A stretch of DNA of 64,000 bases from contig NZ_JAHKRO010000005.1 in assembly GCF_019396325.1 (NCBI RefSeq), forward strand, positions 124,001 through 188,000. Direction: 5' to 3'. The notes beneath the pieces were generated by a model. It was given only the letters and a program-made list of their open reading frames with translations, was not told where the DNA came from and did not search any database. The stretch is from Nonomuraea ceibae. Lineage in GTDB: Bacteria; Actinomycetota; Actinomycetes; Streptosporangiales; Streptosporangiaceae. How positions within the stretch are numbered: the first letter of the stretch is position 1; every line of letters begins with the position of its first letter. The translations under genes were made by a program, and so were the position numbers. Positions 1 to 9,081 of the stretch are shown here, one piece after another.

Positions 1-225
1 CGACGGCACACTCGGTACCGCCGGAGGCTTTCCGTGGCAGGAACGATCCTTGCATGGGAATTGCGGGCAGCAGTGGATAGAACCCCCGAGTGTCCCCGGG
101 AGAACTGACATTGGAAGAAGTTGCCCCAATAGTCCCTCTTCATGCTTCCTCCTGGAAGGGGTTTGAAGTTCCTCCCTCCCGGTGAAGGACTCAGAGGTCC
201 CTCCTAGCCCATAGGGTTCGAAATT
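1..225. other. Non-coding region upstream of glgP
   Basis: I see no credible coding frame here. The stretch is pyrimidine- and purine-patchy and less GC-rich than the genes. A TAGGGT at 212-217 lies eight bases before the GTG start of the phosphorylase and could be the -10 element of a nearly leaderless transcript. No clear ribosome binding site precedes the GTG. A divergent gene may lie outside the window to the left, but nothing visible proves it. Confidence 0.5.
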
Positions 226-2808
226 GTGAGAGCTATCCGCCGGTTCACCGTCCGGACCGTCCTGCCCGCGGAGCTGGCCGCACTCGGCGAGCTCGTCCAC
301 AACCTGCGCTGGTCGTGGCACCCGGAGACGATGGACCTCTTCGCCGAGGTCGACGCCGCACTCTGGGAGCAGGTCGGCCACGACCCCGTCGCGCTGCTGG
401 GCGCCGTCGGCCACGAACGGCTGGCCGAGCTGGCCGCCGACCGCCGCTTCCAGCGCCGGCTCGCCGACGCCGCCGACGACCTGCGCGAATACATGACCGC
501 GCCCCGCTGGTACCAGACCCTGCCCGACGCCGCCCGGGCCATCGCCTACTTCTCGCCTGAATACGGGATCGCCGCCGCCCTGCCGCAGTACTCCGGCGGC
601 CTCGGCATCCTGGCCGGCGACCACCTGAAGGCGGCCAGCGACCTCGGCGTGCCGATCCTGGCCGTCGGGCTGCTCTACCGCCACGGCTACTTCACCCAGT
701 CGCTCTCGCCCGAGGGCTGGCAGCTGGAGCACTACCCGTCGCTCGACGCGGGCGGGCTGCCGCTGAGCCAGCTCAAGGAGGCCGACGGCACGCCGGTCAA
801 GGTCCGCGTCGGCCTGCCCGCCGGCCGGGTGCTGCACGCGCAGGTGTGGGTGGCGCAGGTCGGCCGGGTGCCGCTGCTGCTGCTCGACTCCGACGTGGCC
901 GAGAACGACAGCGCCGCCCGCGACATCACCGACCGCCTCTACGGCGGCGGCACCGACCACCGCCTGATGCAGGAGCTGCTGCTGGGCGTGGGCGGCGTGC
1001 GGGCCATCCGCGCCTACTGCCGCATCACCGGGCACCCCGACCCCGAGGTCTTCCACACCAACGAGGGCCACGCCGGCTTCCTCGGCGTGGAGCGCATCCG
1101 CGAGCTGACCGAGGCGCGGCTCTCGTTCGACGAGGCGCTGGAGGCCGTACGGGCCGGCACGGTGTTCACCACGCACACGCCGGTCCCGGCGGGCATCGAC
1201 CGGTTCCCCGTCGACATGATCGCCCGCCACTTCGGCGGCGACAACGCCTGGCCGACCGTGCCCGTCGAGCGCATCCTGGCGCTCGGCGCCGAGGCCGACC
1301 CGAGCCGGTTCAACATGGCCGTCATGGGCATGCGGCTGGCCCAGCGCGTCAACGGCGTCTCCGAGCTGCACGGCGAGGTCAGCCGGGAGATGTTCAAGAA
1401 CCTGTGGCCCGGCTTCGACGTCGACGAGGTGCCGATCGGCTCGATCACCAACGGCGTGCACGCGCCGACCTGGGTGGGCCGCGAGTTCATGGAGCTGGCC
1501 GGGCGCGAGCTGCCGTCGCTGCTGGAGCGGGCGCGCGGCTGGGAGGGCGTGCAGAAGATCTCCGACGCGGAGATCTGGCACATCCGGGGCACGCTGCGCC
1601 GCCGCCTGGTCGAAGGGGCCAGGGAGCGGCTGCGCGCCTCGTGGCGCGACCGCGGCGCCTCGCCTGCCGAGCTCGGCTGGATCGACGACGTGCTCGACCC
1701 CGACGTGCTGACGATCGGGTTCGCCCGCCGGGTGCCGTCCTACAAGCGGCTCACGCTCATGCTGCGCGACGCCGAACGGCTCACCGAGCTGCTGCTCCAC
1801 CCCGACAAGCCGGTGCAGATCGTGATCGCCGGCAAGGCGCACCCGGCCGACGAGGGCGGCAAGAAGCTGATCCAGCAGATCGTCAAGTTCGCCGACCGGC
1901 CCGAGGTGCGCCACCGCATCGTGTTCCTGCCGGACTACGACATGGCGCTGGGCCAGCTGCTGACCCAGGGCTGCGACGTGTGGCTCAACAACCCGCTGCG
2001 CCCGCTGGAGGCGTCCGGCACGTCCGGCATGAAGTCTGCGCTCAACGGCGGCCTCAACCTGTCCATCCGCGACGGCTGGTGGGACGAGTGGTACGACGGC
2101 ACCAACGGCTGGGCGATCCCCACGGCCGACGGCGTCAGCGACCCCGATCGGCGCGACGAGCTGGAGGCGGCGGCCCTCTACGACCTGATCGAGCACGAGG
2201 TGTCCGACCGGTTCTACGACCGGGCGGGCGACGGGCTGCCACGCCGGTGGATGGAGATGGTCAAGCACACGCTGACCTCGCTCGGCCCCAAGGTGCTCGC
2301 CGGGCGGATGCTGCGCGACTACGTGGTCGACCTCTACACCCCGGCCGCGCGGGCCGCCCGCGAGCTGTCCGCCGATCACTACGCGCCGGCCAAGGCGTTC
2401 GCGGCCTGGCGGCTCAAGGTGACCAAGGGCTGGCCCGGCGTGCGGGTGGAGCACGTGGAGGCGTCCGGCGTGGGTGACACGCCGGAGGTCGGCGCGTCGC
2501 TGGAGCTGCGCGCCACGGTCGCGCTGGGCGACCTGGAGCCGGGCGACGTCCGCGTGGAGGCCGCCTACGGCCGGGTCGGCCCGCACGACGAGCTGCTGCA
2601 CCCCGCCTACCTGGCGCTTTCCGCCGACGGCGTCGACGACGACGGCCGCGCCCACTACACCGGCGTGGTCCCGCTCGACCGCACCGGCGCGTTCGGCTAC
2701 ACGGTGCGCGTCGTGCCCCACCACCCGCTGGTGGCCGCCAGCGCGGAGCTGGGGCTGGTCGCCGTTCCGGAGGAGCCCGCCGGGATGACCAACGGGACGT
2801 TGCGGTAG
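226..2808 (+). CDS. glgP: Alpha-glucan (glycogen/maltodextrin) phosphorylase
   Basis: This 860-residue protein belongs to the actinobacterial type of glycogen phosphorylase, which releases glucose 1-phosphate from alpha-1,4-glucans using pyridoxal phosphate. An N-terminal extension (about residues 10-120, LRWSWHPE) matches the DUF3417 domain typical of this subtype. The central part carries FHTNEGHAGF and FTTHTPVPAGIDRF, and the PLP region reads GTSGMKSALNGGLNLSI near residue 600. The last ~130 residues form an extra C-terminal domain. The GTG at 226 is used because the conserved N-terminus begins at once and a possible -10 (TAGGGT) lies just upstream. Family assignment is firm; chain-length preference cannot be read from sequence. 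Confidence 0.95.
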   Translation: MRAIRRFTVRTVLPAELAALGELVHNLRWSWHPETMDLFAEVDAALWEQVGHDPVALLGAVGHERLAELAADRRFQRRLADAADDLREYMTAPRWYQTLPDAARAIAYFSPEYGIAAALPQYSGGLGILAGDHLKAASDLGVPILAVGLLYRHGYFTQSLSPEGWQLEHYPSLDAGGLPLSQLKEADGTPVKVRVGLPAGRVLHAQVWVAQVGRVPLLLLDSDVAENDSAARDITDRLYGGGTDHRLMQELLLGVGGVRAIRAYCRITGHPDPEVFHTNEGHAGFLGVERIRELTEARLSFDEALEAVRAGTVFTTHTPVPAGIDRFPVDMIARHFGGDNAWPTVPVERILALGAEADPSRFNMAVMGMRLAQRVNGVSELHGEVSREMFKNLWPGFDVDEVPIGSITNGVHAPTWVGREFMELAGRELPSLLERARGWEGVQKISDAEIWHIRGTLRRRLVEGARERLRASWRDRGASPAELGWIDDVLDPDVLTIGFARRVPSYKRLTLMLRDAERLTELLLHPDKPVQIVIAGKAHPADEGGKKLIQQIVKFADRPEVRHRIVFLPDYDMALGQLLTQGCDVWLNNPLRPLEASGTSGMKSALNGGLNLSIRDGWWDEWYDGTNGWAIPTADGVSDPDRRDELEAAALYDLIEHEVSDRFYDRAGDGLPRRWMEMVKHTLTSLGPKVLAGRMLRDYVVDLYTPAARAARELSADHYAPAKAFAAWRLKVTKGWPGVRVEHVEASGVGDTPEVGASLELRATVALGDLEPGDVRVEAAYGRVGPHDELLHPAYLALSADGVDDDGRAHYTGVVPLDRTGAFGYTVRVVPHHPLVAASAELGLVAVPEEPAGMTNGTLR

Positions 2809-2855
2809 GGCGGCTCCCGGTAGAAATGTGCTGAACCAGCGGCATAATCTGCACT

Positions 2856-3752
2856 GTGGACGACAGCGGGAACGGCCTGCGGGCAGACACACTGGTGGCG
2901 ACGGTCCGCGGCGTGCTGCCGTCCCTGACCCCGGCCGCGCGCACCGTCGCCAGGCTGATCCTGGAGGATCCGGCGACGGTTGCGCGCAGCACGATCACCG
3001 AGCTGTCGGCCGCCTCCGGCACCAGCGAGGCGACGATCGTGCGCACCGCCCGGCTGCTCGGCTTCGCCGGCTACCCGCAGCTCCGCCTGGCCCTGGCGGC
3101 GGCCGCCGCCCAGCCCGACCGGCTCGTCCCCGGTGACCTCGCGCCCGACGACCCGCTGTCGGAGGTCATCCTGAAGGTCGCGCGGGCCGAGACCGAGGCG
3201 ATCAACGACACTGTCGCCCAGCTCACCTCCGAGCGGCTCGGCCTGGTGGTCGACGCCATCGCCGGGGCCCGCCGGATCGACGCCTACGGGGTGAGCGCCT
3301 CCGGCCTGGTCGCCGAGGACATGGCGCAGAAGCTGATGCGGATCGGCCTGTCCAGCCACGCCTTCCAGGACGCCCACCTGGCGCTGACCAGCGCGGTGCT
3401 GCTCCGGGAAGGCGACGTGGCGATCGGCATCAGCACCTCGGGCGAGACGCCCGACGTGATCGAGCCGCTGACGAGGGCGGGGGAGGCGGGCGCGACCACG
3501 GTCGCGATCACCAACAACCCCCGCTCGTCCATCGCGGAGCTGGCCGAGCACGTGCTGATCTCGGCCGGGCGCGAGACCGAGTTCAGGCCCGGCGCGCTGG
3601 CCAGCCGCATCAGCCAGCTCCTCGTCGTCGACTGCGTCTTCGTCGGCGTCGCCCAGCGCACGTTCGACTCCTCACAGGAGGCTCTCGCGAGCACCAGGCG
3701 CGCCGTCGAGGAGTTCACTAAGCGAGCGTCACCCGCACGTCGTCAGCCTTGA
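2856..3752 (+). CDS. MurR/RpiR family transcriptional regulator (HTH + SIS)
   Basis: A 298-residue regulator with an N-terminal HTH_6/RpiR domain (about residues 5-80; the ITELSAASGTSEATIVRTAR stretch is the recognition helix region) and a C-terminal SIS sugar-phosphate-binding domain (about 130-265; GVSASGLVAEDMAQKL, GISTSGETPDVIEPL). Such proteins sense phosphosugars such as MurNAc-6-phosphate and control sugar or cell-wall recycling genes. CATAAT at 2843-2848 just before the GTG suggests a leaderless transcript. Its 3' end overlaps by 35 bases the 3' end of the convergent amidase gene. A role in cell-wall recycling is plausible from that neighbour but is inference. Confidence 0.88.
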   Translation: MDDSGNGLRADTLVATVRGVLPSLTPAARTVARLILEDPATVARSTITELSAASGTSEATIVRTARLLGFAGYPQLRLALAAAAAQPDRLVPGDLAPDDPLSEVILKVARAETEAINDTVAQLTSERLGLVVDAIAGARRIDAYGVSASGLVAEDMAQKLMRIGLSSHAFQDAHLALTSAVLLREGDVAIGISTSGETPDVIEPLTRAGEAGATTVAITNNPRSSIAELAEHVLISAGRETEFRPGALASRISQLLVVDCVFVGVAQRTFDSSQEALASTRRAVEEFTKRASPARRQP

Positions 3753-5634
3753 CGAACATCACCCGGTGCCCGAACTGGATCTGCAGATACTTCGTCTTGC
3801 CGCGGACCACGGTGTGGCCGGCCGGGTCGAAGGTGACGGCCCGGTAGTACTCGGCCGCCGCCGTGCCTGACAGCGTGTACTTCTCGCCCGCCGAGAACGT
3901 GTACTGCAGCGGCGTCACCGCCTGGTACGGGATGCCCTCGGGGTAGGCCTCTTTCTCCGGGTACGCCCTGCCGTACACCGGGACCGTGGCCAGGCCCGGC
4001 TTGGGCGTCACGACGAGGCCCATCGACGGGATGGCGGTCGGCGCGGCGGCCGGGTTGTGGAACCACGCCTTCTGGCCGAGATACCAGATGGCCGTCCAGT
4101 CGCCCTGCCGGTCGGCCACGGCGAAGCGCTGGCCGGTGCTGGCCCGCGCGCTGTGGTCGTACACGCTGTAGAGCGACTCGCCCGTGGGGTGCTTGCCGAT
4201 GTCCTTGATCAGCGGCGCGTCGGCGCGCGGCTCGGTGCGCAGCCAGACGGTGCCGGCGGGCAGCGGCGGGCAGGCGGCCTCGGGGTTCTTGCGGTCGCAG
4301 CCGTAGAAGTACGGCTTGTTCGTGGCGAAGTCGGGCCTGATCATGACGCTGCCCGAGTTGGGGCCGCCGAACGGGTGCAGCGGCTTGCCGAGCAGCTTGA
4401 AGTAGTGCGCCCAGTCCCAGAACGGCCCCGGGTCCTCGTGCATGCCGCGGACGGTGGTCGGCAGCGTGCCGGGCACGTTGTCGTGGCCGATGATGTGCGC
4501 GCGGTCGAGCGGCACGCCGTGCTTGAACGCCAGGTAGCGGACGAGCTTGGCGGACGTGCGGTACATCGCCTCGGTGTACCAGGTGCTGCCCTCGGCGAGG
4601 AAGCCCTCGTGCTCCAGGCCGATCGACTTGGCGTTGATGTACCAGTTGCCCGCCTGCCAGCCGACGTCCTTGGTCTTGATGTGCTGGGCGATGTGGCCGT
4701 CGGAGGAGCGCAGCGAGTAGTGCCAGCTCGCGCCGTAGGTGGCCCGCTGGACCAGGCCGATCGACGGGCCGAAGTAGCCCTCCATGTCATGGATGACGAT
4801 GTAGTCGACCTTCTGGTTGTGCGGCCGGTTCGACAGGTCGTGGTTGCCGTAGTCGTCGGGCGGCAGCTCGGCGTAGGCGGCCGGGATCCACTCGCACGAG
4901 ATCGTCGGCGGGCACTCGACGCCGTCGCGGCGCGGCGGGCGCAGGCCGAGCTTCTCCAGCCACTTCTCGACCTTGTCCAGGCCGGGGACCGGGTCGAGCT
5001 TCACCCGGTGGCCGTCGTCGGTGACGCGCTGCTCGCCCTGCTCGATGGTGGCGAAGACCTCGTCGGCGAAGAACTTGGCGGCCTCGGCCTCCTCGGCCCC
5101 CGAGTACCGGGCGACCGCGCCGTACCATTCGCCGGGATTGTCGCTGAGCGGCGCGCCGAGCGCCTTCTGGTACTCGGCCAGCAGCGCCGCGCCGCCGCGG
5201 ATGTTGGCCGCCGGGTCGGTGCGGAGCCGCTCGTGGCTCTCGCCGGTGAGCTCGGCGGCCTTCTCCATCGTGCGCAGCGACGCGGGGATCTCCACCGGCG
5301 CCGTCTGGTGCTCGGGGACGACCAGCGGCCTGCTCTCGTCGCCGCGCGCGTCCTCCGCGCCCTCCTCGTGGTGGTGGTTCGTCCCGGTGTACGCGGCCGC
5401 GTCGGTCAGGTGCATGGGCCCGAAGCCGGCGTCGTTGCTGGGCTGGCCGGCGTGGGCGTCCCAGCGTGACTCCAGATAGGAGACGCCCAGCAGCACGCTC
5501 TGCGGAACCTTGAACTCCTCGGCCGCGGCCGCGAAGGCGGCCTGCCGGTCGTCCGGTTCGGCGGCGGCGCGGGCGCCGGTGAGGTTGACTAAGGGCAGAA
5601 TGGCGACCGCGGCGATCGCCAGCGCTCTGCGCAT
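3718..5634 (-). CDS. Secreted N-acetylmuramoyl-L-alanine amidase (amidase_2/PGRP type)
   Basis: A 638-residue exported cell-wall hydrolase. Residues 1-25 are a signal peptide (RRALAIAAVAILPLVNL, then ARA-A). Residues ~30-200 resemble a lysozyme/transglycosylase-like helical domain (VPQSVLLGVSYLESRWD, VARYSGAEEA). Residues ~275-420 are a zinc amidase_2 domain: YIVIHDMEG supplies one zinc histidine, HIIGHDNVPG is the conserved middle motif, and MHEDPGPFWDW is the third ligand region. The remaining ~200 residues hold possible SH3-like wall-binding repeats (GTVWLRTEPRADAPLI). AAGGAG precedes the ATG with good spacing. Domain order suggests a lytic enzyme acting on its own peptidoglycan; whether the N-terminal domain is catalytic is unknown. 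Confidence 0.88.
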   Translation of the reverse strand: MRRALAIAAVAILPLVNLTGARAAAEPDDRQAAFAAAAEEFKVPQSVLLGVSYLESRWDAHAGQPSNDAGFGPMHLTDAAAYTGTNHHHEEGAEDARGDESRPLVVPEHQTAPVEIPASLRTMEKAAELTGESHERLRTDPAANIRGGAALLAEYQKALGAPLSDNPGEWYGAVARYSGAEEAEAAKFFADEVFATIEQGEQRVTDDGHRVKLDPVPGLDKVEKWLEKLGLRPPRRDGVECPPTISCEWIPAAYAELPPDDYGNHDLSNRPHNQKVDYIVIHDMEGYFGPSIGLVQRATYGASWHYSLRSSDGHIAQHIKTKDVGWQAGNWYINAKSIGLEHEGFLAEGSTWYTEAMYRTSAKLVRYLAFKHGVPLDRAHIIGHDNVPGTLPTTVRGMHEDPGPFWDWAHYFKLLGKPLHPFGGPNSGSVMIRPDFATNKPYFYGCDRKNPEAACPPLPAGTVWLRTEPRADAPLIKDIGKHPTGESLYSVYDHSARASTGQRFAVADRQGDWTAIWYLGQKAWFHNPAAAPTAIPSMGLVVTPKPGLATVPVYGRAYPEKEAYPEGIPYQAVTPLQYTFSAGEKYTLSGTAAAEYYRAVTFDPAGHTVVRGKTKYLQIQFGHRVMFVKADDVRVTLA

Positions 5635-5747
5635 GTACCGCTCCTTGACTGGGGGGTGCTGTAACCCCGTCAGCGTCTCAACATTTTCCTTCTTCGGCGA
5701 GAGTTTTGCGAAGGAATTTTTCAGACGTTAACTAGTAGGGTCGGCTC

Positions 5748-6521
5748 ATGGCTGATTTCGTGAGTGTCGAGGTGGCCGACCAGATCGCCACGATCACGCT
5801 TGACCGTCCCAAGATGAACGCGCTCAACGGCCAGGTCCAGCGCGAGATCGCCGAGGCCGCGCGCATCGCCGACGCCGACCCCGACGCGCACGCCGTCATC
5901 CTCTACGGAGGCGAGCGCGTCTTCGCCGCCGGGGCCGACATCAAGGAGATGGCCGGCATGTCCTACGCCGACATGGCCGCCCACTCCCGCACCCTCCAGG
6001 ACTGCTTCACCGCCGTGGCCCGCATCGGCAAGCCCGTCATCGCCGCCATCACCGGCTACGCGCTCGGCGGCGGCTGCGAGCTGGCGCTGTGCGCCGACTT
6101 CCGGGTCGCCGGCGAGTCGGCCAAGCTCGGCCAGCCGGAGATCCAGCTCGGCATCATCCCCGGCGCCGGCGGCACCCAGCGGCTGCCCCGCCTGGTCGGC
6201 CCCGCCCGCGCCAAGGACCTCATCTTCAGCGGCCGGCACGTCCCGGCGGCCGAGGCGCTGGCCATCGGCCTCGTCGACCGGGTCGTCCCCGACGCCGACG
6301 TCTACCGCGCCGCCCGCGAGTGGGCCGCGACCTTCACCGGCGGCCCCACCGTCGCGCTGCGGGCCGCCAAGCAGGCCGTCGACCAGGGGCTGGAGGTGGA
6401 CCTCGACACCGGCCTGGAGATCGAGCGGCTGCAGTTCTCCGGCCTGTTCGCGACCGACGACGCCAAGATCGGCATGTCCGCGTTCGCCGAGAAGTCCACC
6501 CCCAAGTTCACCGGCCGCTGA
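5748..6521 (+). CDS. Enoyl-CoA hydratase/isomerase (crotonase family)
   Basis: A 257-residue crotonase-fold enzyme that hydrates trans-2-enoyl-CoA in fatty-acid beta-oxidation. The oxyanion-hole segment FAAGADIKEM is present near residue 65, and both catalytic glutamates are in place (GGGCELAL and GQPEIQLGIIPGAGGTQRL). Length is normal. TAGGGT at 5736-5741 lies six bases before the ATG, suggesting a leaderless mRNA. It stands alone, divergent from the amidase, and overlaps the convergent xylanase gene by 14 bases. The motif set fits a broad-range EchA-type hydratase better than an isomerase, but substrate chain length cannot be given. Confidence 0.92.
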   Translation: MADFVSVEVADQIATITLDRPKMNALNGQVQREIAEAARIADADPDAHAVILYGGERVFAAGADIKEMAGMSYADMAAHSRTLQDCFTAVARIGKPVIAAITGYALGGGCELALCADFRVAGESAKLGQPEIQLGIIPGAGGTQRLPRLVGPARAKDLIFSGRHVPAAEALAIGLVDRVVPDADVYRAAREWAATFTGGPTVALRAAKQAVDQGLEVDLDTGLEIERLQFSGLFATDDAKIGMSAFAEKSTPKFTGR

Positions 6522-7557
6522 CCTTCCCCAGCGCCAGCAGGGCGTCGTAGGCGGGCTTCCCGGCCAGGCTCTCGTCCATCAGGCACGCGGCGCCCTCCCC
6601 GTCGAACCACTCGGGGACCCACGAGTGCCGGTCGGTGAAGCCCCACACCGTGACCTCCGCGCACGCCCGCACGCTCAGGCAGTCGGTGAGCGCGCGGGTG
6701 TAATACTCGGCCTGCGTGGCCAGCTTCTCCGCCGTCACCGGCAGCTCCATCCGCACGTCCAGCTCGGTGATCGCGATCTCCAGGCCGAGCTCGGCGAAGC
6801 GGCCCATCACGTTCGCCCAGTCGCCCGGGTAGCCGTACTGGATGCCCAGATGGCCCTGGAAGCCCATCCCGTGGATCGGCACCCGCTGCGCCTTCAGCTC
6901 CTTGACCAGCGCCAGCGTCGCCTCGATCTTGGGGACGCTCCACTCCAGGTTGTAGTCGTTCAGGTAGAGCCTGGCGTGCGGGTCGGCCCGGTGCGCCCAC
7001 CGGAAGGCGTCGGCGATGTAGCCCGGGCCCAGATGCTTGAGCCAGATGCTCTGCCGCATCGTGCCGTCGTCCTCGAACGCCTCGTTGACCACGTCCCAGG
7101 CCCGGATCTGGCCCCGGTAGCGGCGGACCTGCGCGGTGACGTGCTCGCGCAGGATCTCCCGCAGCTCGGCCGCGCCGATCGAGCCGTCCTCGACGCCCGC
7201 CGTCAGCCAGGCCGGGAGCTGGTTGTGCCAGACCAGCGTGTGGCCGCGTACCTTCTGGCCGTGGCGGCGGGCGTTGCGCACCACCGCGTCGGCGTCGTCC
7301 CAGGTGTGGACGCCGCGCTCCGGCTCGACCGACTCCCACTTCATCGCGTTCTCGGCGGTGACGTGGTTGAACTCGCGGTTGAGCGCGGCCCGGTAGTCCG
7401 GCTCGGCCCGCAGCGCGGCCACGTCCACCGCGGAGCCGATTCTGATGCCGTTCTTACGCGCCAGGTCACGCAGGTCGCGCGGGTCGTGCCCGCCCTGGGC
7501 GTACGCCGTGCCCGGCAGGGCCAGCAGCAGGACCAGGGCGAGGGCGAGTGCTCTCAT
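6508..7557 (-). CDS. Secreted GH10 endo-1,4-beta-xylanase
   Basis: A 349-residue glycoside hydrolase family 10 enzyme with an N-terminal signal peptide (MRALALALVLLLALPGTAYA). It cleaves beta-1,4 bonds in xylan outside the cell. The acid/base glutamate lies in WDVVNEAFEDDG, and the nucleophile in the strand-7 segment EIAITELDVRM. Other GH10 marks are NAMKWESVEP, GHTLVWHNQLP and a C-terminal VTVWGFTDRHSWVP. No carbohydrate-binding module is attached. Its ATG overlaps the stop of the upstream GH30 gene by four bases, so the two are translationally coupled as a xylan-degrading operon. A longer upstream reading in the same frame is only an antisense-like shadow of the GH30 gene. Confidence 0.95.
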   Translation of the reverse strand: MRALALALVLLLALPGTAYAQGGHDPRDLRDLARKNGIRIGSAVDVAALRAEPDYRAALNREFNHVTAENAMKWESVEPERGVHTWDDADAVVRNARRHGQKVRGHTLVWHNQLPAWLTAGVEDGSIGAAELREILREHVTAQVRRYRGQIRAWDVVNEAFEDDGTMRQSIWLKHLGPGYIADAFRWAHRADPHARLYLNDYNLEWSVPKIEATLALVKELKAQRVPIHGMGFQGHLGIQYGYPGDWANVMGRFAELGLEIAITELDVRMELPVTAEKLATQAEYYTRALTDCLSVRACAEVTVWGFTDRHSWVPEWFDGEGAACLMDESLAGKPAYDALLALGKVSGR

Positions 7558-8897
7558 CGGTGATCTCCGATCACGATCGTGGTGAGGGCGCGCGGCAGGA
7601 GCGTCACGCTCCGGCCGGCGACGGGCAGGGGGTCGAGCGCGTGCGTGCCGTCGGTGACGTAGGCGGCCGCCCTGCCGCGTACGCCGTGCCACGTGACGGC
7701 CTCCGAGCCGGTGTTGAGCACCTCGACGACCGTCGGGCCGCCGGGGTTGCGGAACGCCGAAACTTTCAGCGCCGGGTCGGCCGACTCCGCCCCGACGCGG
7801 ACCGCGCCCGGCCGGACGAACCTGCTGTAGGCCGCCAGCGCCCACAGCCGCTTGGACACCCGGTAGGTGCCCGCCGCCTCGTCGATCTGCGTCAGCGCCC
7901 TGGTCGCGCCCCGCGATGCGCCGAACCAGTACACGTAACCGCTGACCCCGCCCAGCGTCAGCGCGTCGTGCACCGCGCGGGCCACCGTGAGGCCGTCGTA
8001 GCCGCTGCCGTCGTCCCAGCTCTCGTTCCAGGCGCCGCCGCCGGGGTTCCACTCCGACATCCACGTCTTCCTGCCGGTCGGCAGCGGCCCGTCCACCGGG
8101 CTGGCGTACGTGTGCCCGGTGTGCGTCCGCACCCACCGGCGCGCCTCGGGGTCGGCCTCGATCGCCGCCGTGTACGCCTTCGCCTCGCTCCAGCCGAAGG
8201 AGTCGCAGCACGCGACCCGCACGCCCCGGGCGATCGGGCCCAGCACCTTGACGAACTCCGCCGCCTGCTCCGGGGTGAACCGCATCGACGCGTACGGGGC
8301 CGTGTAGTCGGGCTCGTTCGTGAAGCCGAGGTCGGTGATCCGGATGCCCTCGCGGGCGTAGAACTTCGTGTACTGCACCAGGTAGCGGGCGTACGCCTCG
8401 CGCCACTCCGGCTTCAGCGTGCCGCCGTTCCTGTCGTCGCCGTTGTCCTTCATGTAGCCGGGGGCGCTCCAGGCGTCGGCGTAGAAGCGCCGCACCCCGT
8501 AACGCTGGGCCTCCTTGGCCACCCACACCTGGCCGTTGTCCTCGCCGTCCCACGTGTAGCGCGGCGGCGCGTCCGGGCCGCCCGGATCCTCGGGCTGGAT
8601 GGAGACCATGTGGTCGTACGGGCTGCCGGCGGGGGAGGAGCCGACGCCCAGGCGCAGGATGCTCAGGCCCGCGCCCTTCTCCCGGTCGAACCAGAGATCC
8701 AGCAGCTCCCGCTGCCGCTCCTCGGGCAGGGCGCGGACCAGCTCGTTGCGCCGGAACGCCTGCGACAGCCCGAACCCGTCGATCTCCTGATGGCGGACGT
8801 GCTCCTGGATCGTGATGACGGGCCGGCCCTCCGGGTTCACCGCTGGAGTCACTGTGGCGGACCCGAGCAGGCCGATCGCGACAACGCTTCGTAACAT
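7554..8897 (-). CDS. Secreted GH30 family glycoside hydrolase (probable xylanase/glucuronoxylanase)
   Basis: A 447-residue GH30 enzyme. The signal peptide is short (MLRSVVAIGLLGSATVTPA). The mature protein begins with the (beta/alpha)8 barrel: IDGFGLSQAFRRNE, DAWSAPGYMKDNGD, then acid/base glutamate in LGFTNEPDY and nucleophile in WMSEWNPGGG. The last ~100 residues form the usual GH30 beta-sandwich (VVEVLNTGSEAVTW). The start at 8897 is preferred to 8927 because GGAGG lies nine bases upstream and the signal peptide follows at once. Coupling to a GH10 xylanase points to glucuronoxylan, although beta-1,6-galactanase members of GH30 exist. A CGAAA-N-TTTCG palindrome sits directly upstream. Confidence 0.88.
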   Translation of the reverse strand: MLRSVVAIGLLGSATVTPAVNPEGRPVITIQEHVRHQEIDGFGLSQAFRRNELVRALPEERQRELLDLWFDREKGAGLSILRLGVGSSPAGSPYDHMVSIQPEDPGGPDAPPRYTWDGEDNGQVWVAKEAQRYGVRRFYADAWSAPGYMKDNGDDRNGGTLKPEWREAYARYLVQYTKFYAREGIRITDLGFTNEPDYTAPYASMRFTPEQAAEFVKVLGPIARGVRVACCDSFGWSEAKAYTAAIEADPEARRWVRTHTGHTYASPVDGPLPTGRKTWMSEWNPGGGAWNESWDDGSGYDGLTVARAVHDALTLGGVSGYVYWFGASRGATRALTQIDEAAGTYRVSKRLWALAAYSRFVRPGAVRVGAESADPALKVSAFRNPGGPTVVEVLNTGSEAVTWHGVRGRAAAYVTDGTHALDPLPVAGRSVTLLPRALTTIVIGDHR

Positions 8898-8909
8898 GAC
8901 GCCGGGCCT

Positions 8910-8922
8910 CCGAAAATTTCGG
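8910..8922. promoter_or_regulatory. CGAAA-N-TTTCG palindrome upstream of the xylanase operon
   Basis: The 13 bases form an odd palindrome whose core at 8911-8921 reads CGAAAATTTCG. Palindromes of the CGAAA-N-TTTCG type have been reported upstream of actinomycete xylanase genes. The site lies 13 bases before the GH30 ATG, touching its GGAGG. A possible -10 for the minus-strand transcript (AACTAT, complement of 8933-8938) would put the transcription start next to the site, as expected for a repressor operator. The regulator is not encoded nearby. Confidence 0.55.
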
Positions 8923-9081
8923 AACAAGGGCGATAGTTTTCGCCGTCAGCGGGAAACGTAAGCGCCCGGCGGCGCGACGTCAACACCCCTCCGCCCGCCG
9001 CCGCCACGCCCGGCCGCCGTGATGCCGGTGTTGCCAGGGCGGGCGGGTCTGGGGGGCTTTTTGCCACTATGGTGGCGTGTC

